From Burkholderiales bacterium (lineage in GTDB: Bacteria > Pseudomonadota > Gammaproteobacteria > Burkholderiales > Burkholderiaceae_C), in contig CANNRR010000023.1 of the NCBI GenBank assembly GCA_947508055.1, positions 1-32,336 of the forward strand: DNA of 32,336 bases, in the 5' to 3' direction. The notes beneath the pieces were generated by a model. It worked only from the letters and a program-made list of their open reading frames with translations, was not told where the DNA came from and searched no databases. Shown in pieces: positions 30,946-32,336 of this stretch; positions within the stretch are counted from its first letter, which is position 1, and each line of letters starts with the position of its first letter. The translations under genes and the position numbers were made by a program.

Positions 30946-32336
30946 ATGATCAAAAAATTTATCGATAAATTGTTAGGCAAGGCCACTGGGGGCGCTGCCG
31001 GTAAAAAAGCCAAATTTGGCAAACGCGTAGACGTGCCGGTGCAAACCCACGGGATCGACCCCGCTCTGGTGGATGAGCGGGCCATCACCGTGGTGCGCAC
31101 GCTGCACGACGCCGGCTTTGAGGCCTATGTGGTCGGTGGTGCCGTGCGTGACTTGCTGGTCGGCCTGCGCCCCAAGGACTTTGATGTGGCCACCAACGCC
31201 ACGCCCGAGCAGGTCAAGTACCTGTTTCGCCGGGCCTTCATTATTGGACGGCGTTTTCGCATCGTGCATGTGGTGTTTGGCCGTGGCCGTGAGCACGAGG
31301 TGATCGAGGTTTCGACCTTTCGCGCCTACCTGGACAATGCTGCGGCAGAGCAAGTGGCGGGCAATGAGAAGACCAGCCGAAGCGAACTGGCCGGCATGAA
31401 ACACGCGGTTGATTCGACGGGCCGAGTCTTGCGCGACAACGTATGGGGCCCACAGGAAGAAGACGCGGTGCGCCGCGACTTCACCATCAACGCCATGTAC
31501 TACGACCCGCAAACGCAGGTGGTGGTGGATTACCACAACGGTTTCAAGGACGTCAAGAACCGCGTCATCCGCATGATCGGCGACCCGGCAACACGTTACC
31601 GCGAAGACCCGGTGCGCATCATCCGCGCGGTGCGATTTGTGGCCAAGCTCAGCCCTCTGGGTTTTGCGCTGGAGAGCAAGACTGCGGCACCGCTGGTCAA
31701 GTCACAAGAATTGTTGGCCGATGTGCCACAGAGCCGCTTGTTTGACGAAATGCTCAAACTGCTGCAGACCGGGCATGCCCTGGCCTCCATCGAACAACTG
31801 AAGAAACTGGGCATGGCGCGTGGCATTTATCCGCTGCTCGATGTAGTGGTCGAGCGTGCCGACCAACCCTTTGTGAACGCCGCGCTCAGGGACACTGACC
31901 GCCGCGTGGGCGAAGGCAAACCGGTGGCACCGAGCTTCCTGCTGGCCTGCGTGCTGTGGGCTGATGTGCGCGATGGCTGGGCCCGTCGTATGGAGCAGCA
32001 CCAGCATGCCCACCCGGCCCTGATGGAAGCCATTGACGATGTGTTCCATGCACGCATTGGGGACGTGTCGGGTGGTGGCAAACTGGCCGGCGACATGCGC
32101 GAGATCTGGGTGATGCAGCCGCGTTTTGAAAAGCGCGTCGGCAGCACACCCTTTGGCATGGTGGAGCAGGCACGTTTTCGGGCCGCCTTTGACTTCATGC
32201 GCCTGCGTGCCGACATTGGCGAAGTGGAGGAGGTGCTGGCCGACTGGTGGCAGGAATTCAGCATGGCCGACGACAACCTGCGTCAGGACCTGGTCGACCA
32301 GGTGCGCGAAGAGCAACAAAAGCGCAAGCACGCGCC
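30946..32336 (+). CDS. pcnB: poly(A) polymerase I (partial, C-terminus outside window)
   Basis: The first 463 codons are present and the frame is open to the end of the window. The N-terminus MIKKFIDKLLGKATGG is basic. The nucleotidyltransferase core follows: VVGGAVRDLL with G64-G65, then PKDFDVATNATPEQVK where D78 and D80 are the catalytic carboxylates. RRFRIVHVVFG, RRDFTINAMYYD and the RNA-binding REDPVRIIRAVRF motif are typical of PcnB rather than of CCA-adding enzyme, which fits the length and the gene order hda-HAD-pcnB. The enzyme adds 3' poly(A) tails that mark RNA for decay, controlling sRNA and plasmid RNA levels. The missing C-terminus is usually a basic tail. Confidence 0.94.
   Translation, partial: MIKKFIDKLLGKATGGAAGKKAKFGKRVDVPVQTHGIDPALVDERAITVVRTLHDAGFEAYVVGGAVRDLLVGLRPKDFDVATNATPEQVKYLFRRAFIIGRRFRIVHVVFGRGREHEVIEVSTFRAYLDNAAAEQVAGNEKTSRSELAGMKHAVDSTGRVLRDNVWGPQEEDAVRRDFTINAMYYDPQTQVVVDYHNGFKDVKNRVIRMIGDPATRYREDPVRIIRAVRFVAKLSPLGFALESKTAAPLVKSQELLADVPQSRLFDEMLKLLQTGHALASIEQLKKLGMARGIYPLLDVVVERADQPFVNAALRDTDRRVGEGKPVAPSFLLACVLWADVRDGWARRMEQHQHAHPALMEAIDDVFHARIGDVSGGGKLAGDMREIWVMQPRFEKRVGSTPFGMVEQARFRAAFDFMRLRADIGEVEEVLADWWQEFSMADDNLRQDLVDQVREEQQKRKHA

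Noticed and set aside
1-32336. CRISPR array, tRNA, rRNA, prophage or insertion sequence
   Set aside because: I saw no regularly spaced repeats, cloverleaf-like segments, phage genes, transposase or integrase.

Overview
The window is a gene-dense, GC-rich stretch of bacterial chromosome. The protein families and gene order point to the Burkholderiales, most likely a Comamonadaceae (Rhodoferax/Polaromonas-like) bacterium. The support is a Bug-type solute receptor, a 2-oxoglutarate-free core gene order purM / AI-2E permease / hda / HAD phosphatase / pcnB, a phasin-like protein with a histone-like tail, and two families of short dispersed repeats that I recall as typical of this family. The genus is inference. 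I saw no rRNA, tRNA, CRISPR array, insertion sequence or prophage.

Layout. 1-6900: a NUDIX hydrolase fragment, an SDR hydroxyacyl-CoA dehydrogenase, gshA, the phasin-like gene, then metY, rbgA and a DHH phosphoesterase on one strand, closed by a bidirectional terminator. 6944-10135: a 46-residue basic protein, a universal stress protein with an FNR-like site, an MtfA-like zinc peptidase, a DUF1330 protein and a ketopantoate reductase. 10136-10968: a non-coding region and a small ferredoxin gene, scattered with DnaA-box sequences. 10969-17676: dctA, a secreted pair (Ser-rich protein and DUF2145) and a 1256-residue DUF748/AsmA-like protein. 17716-23561: a cation efflux protein, a zinc-ribbon protein, a DUF2189 membrane protein, a three-gene redox operon and a ZIP-like metal transporter. 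23614-32336: a Bug receptor, murJ, a SirB1-like protein, purM, an AI-2E permease, hda, a HAD hydrolase and pcnB (cut by the window end).

The most interesting system is the operon at 20131-22727 (minus strand). It encodes a membrane-anchored FAD/NAD(P)H/2Fe-2S reductase, a membrane protein with two H-X13-H helices (the ferric reductase/NADPH oxidase di-haem spacing) and a membrane-anchored cytochrome with eight CXXCH motifs. The genes are fused by TAAATG and ATGA junctions. Read together they look like a split transmembrane electron line from cytosolic NAD(P)H to the periplasm, with an FNR-like dyad in the divergent promoter region.

Two other observations stand out. First, three perfect and two near-perfect DnaA boxes lie within about 660 bp around the ferredoxin gene, far from any dnaA gene. 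Second, a 17-bp semi-palindrome (GCTA-N9-TAGC followed by TGCAC or GCAC) occurs four times, three of them inside coding sequence, and a separate 50-bp GC-rich repeat supplies part of the N-terminus of the HAD protein.
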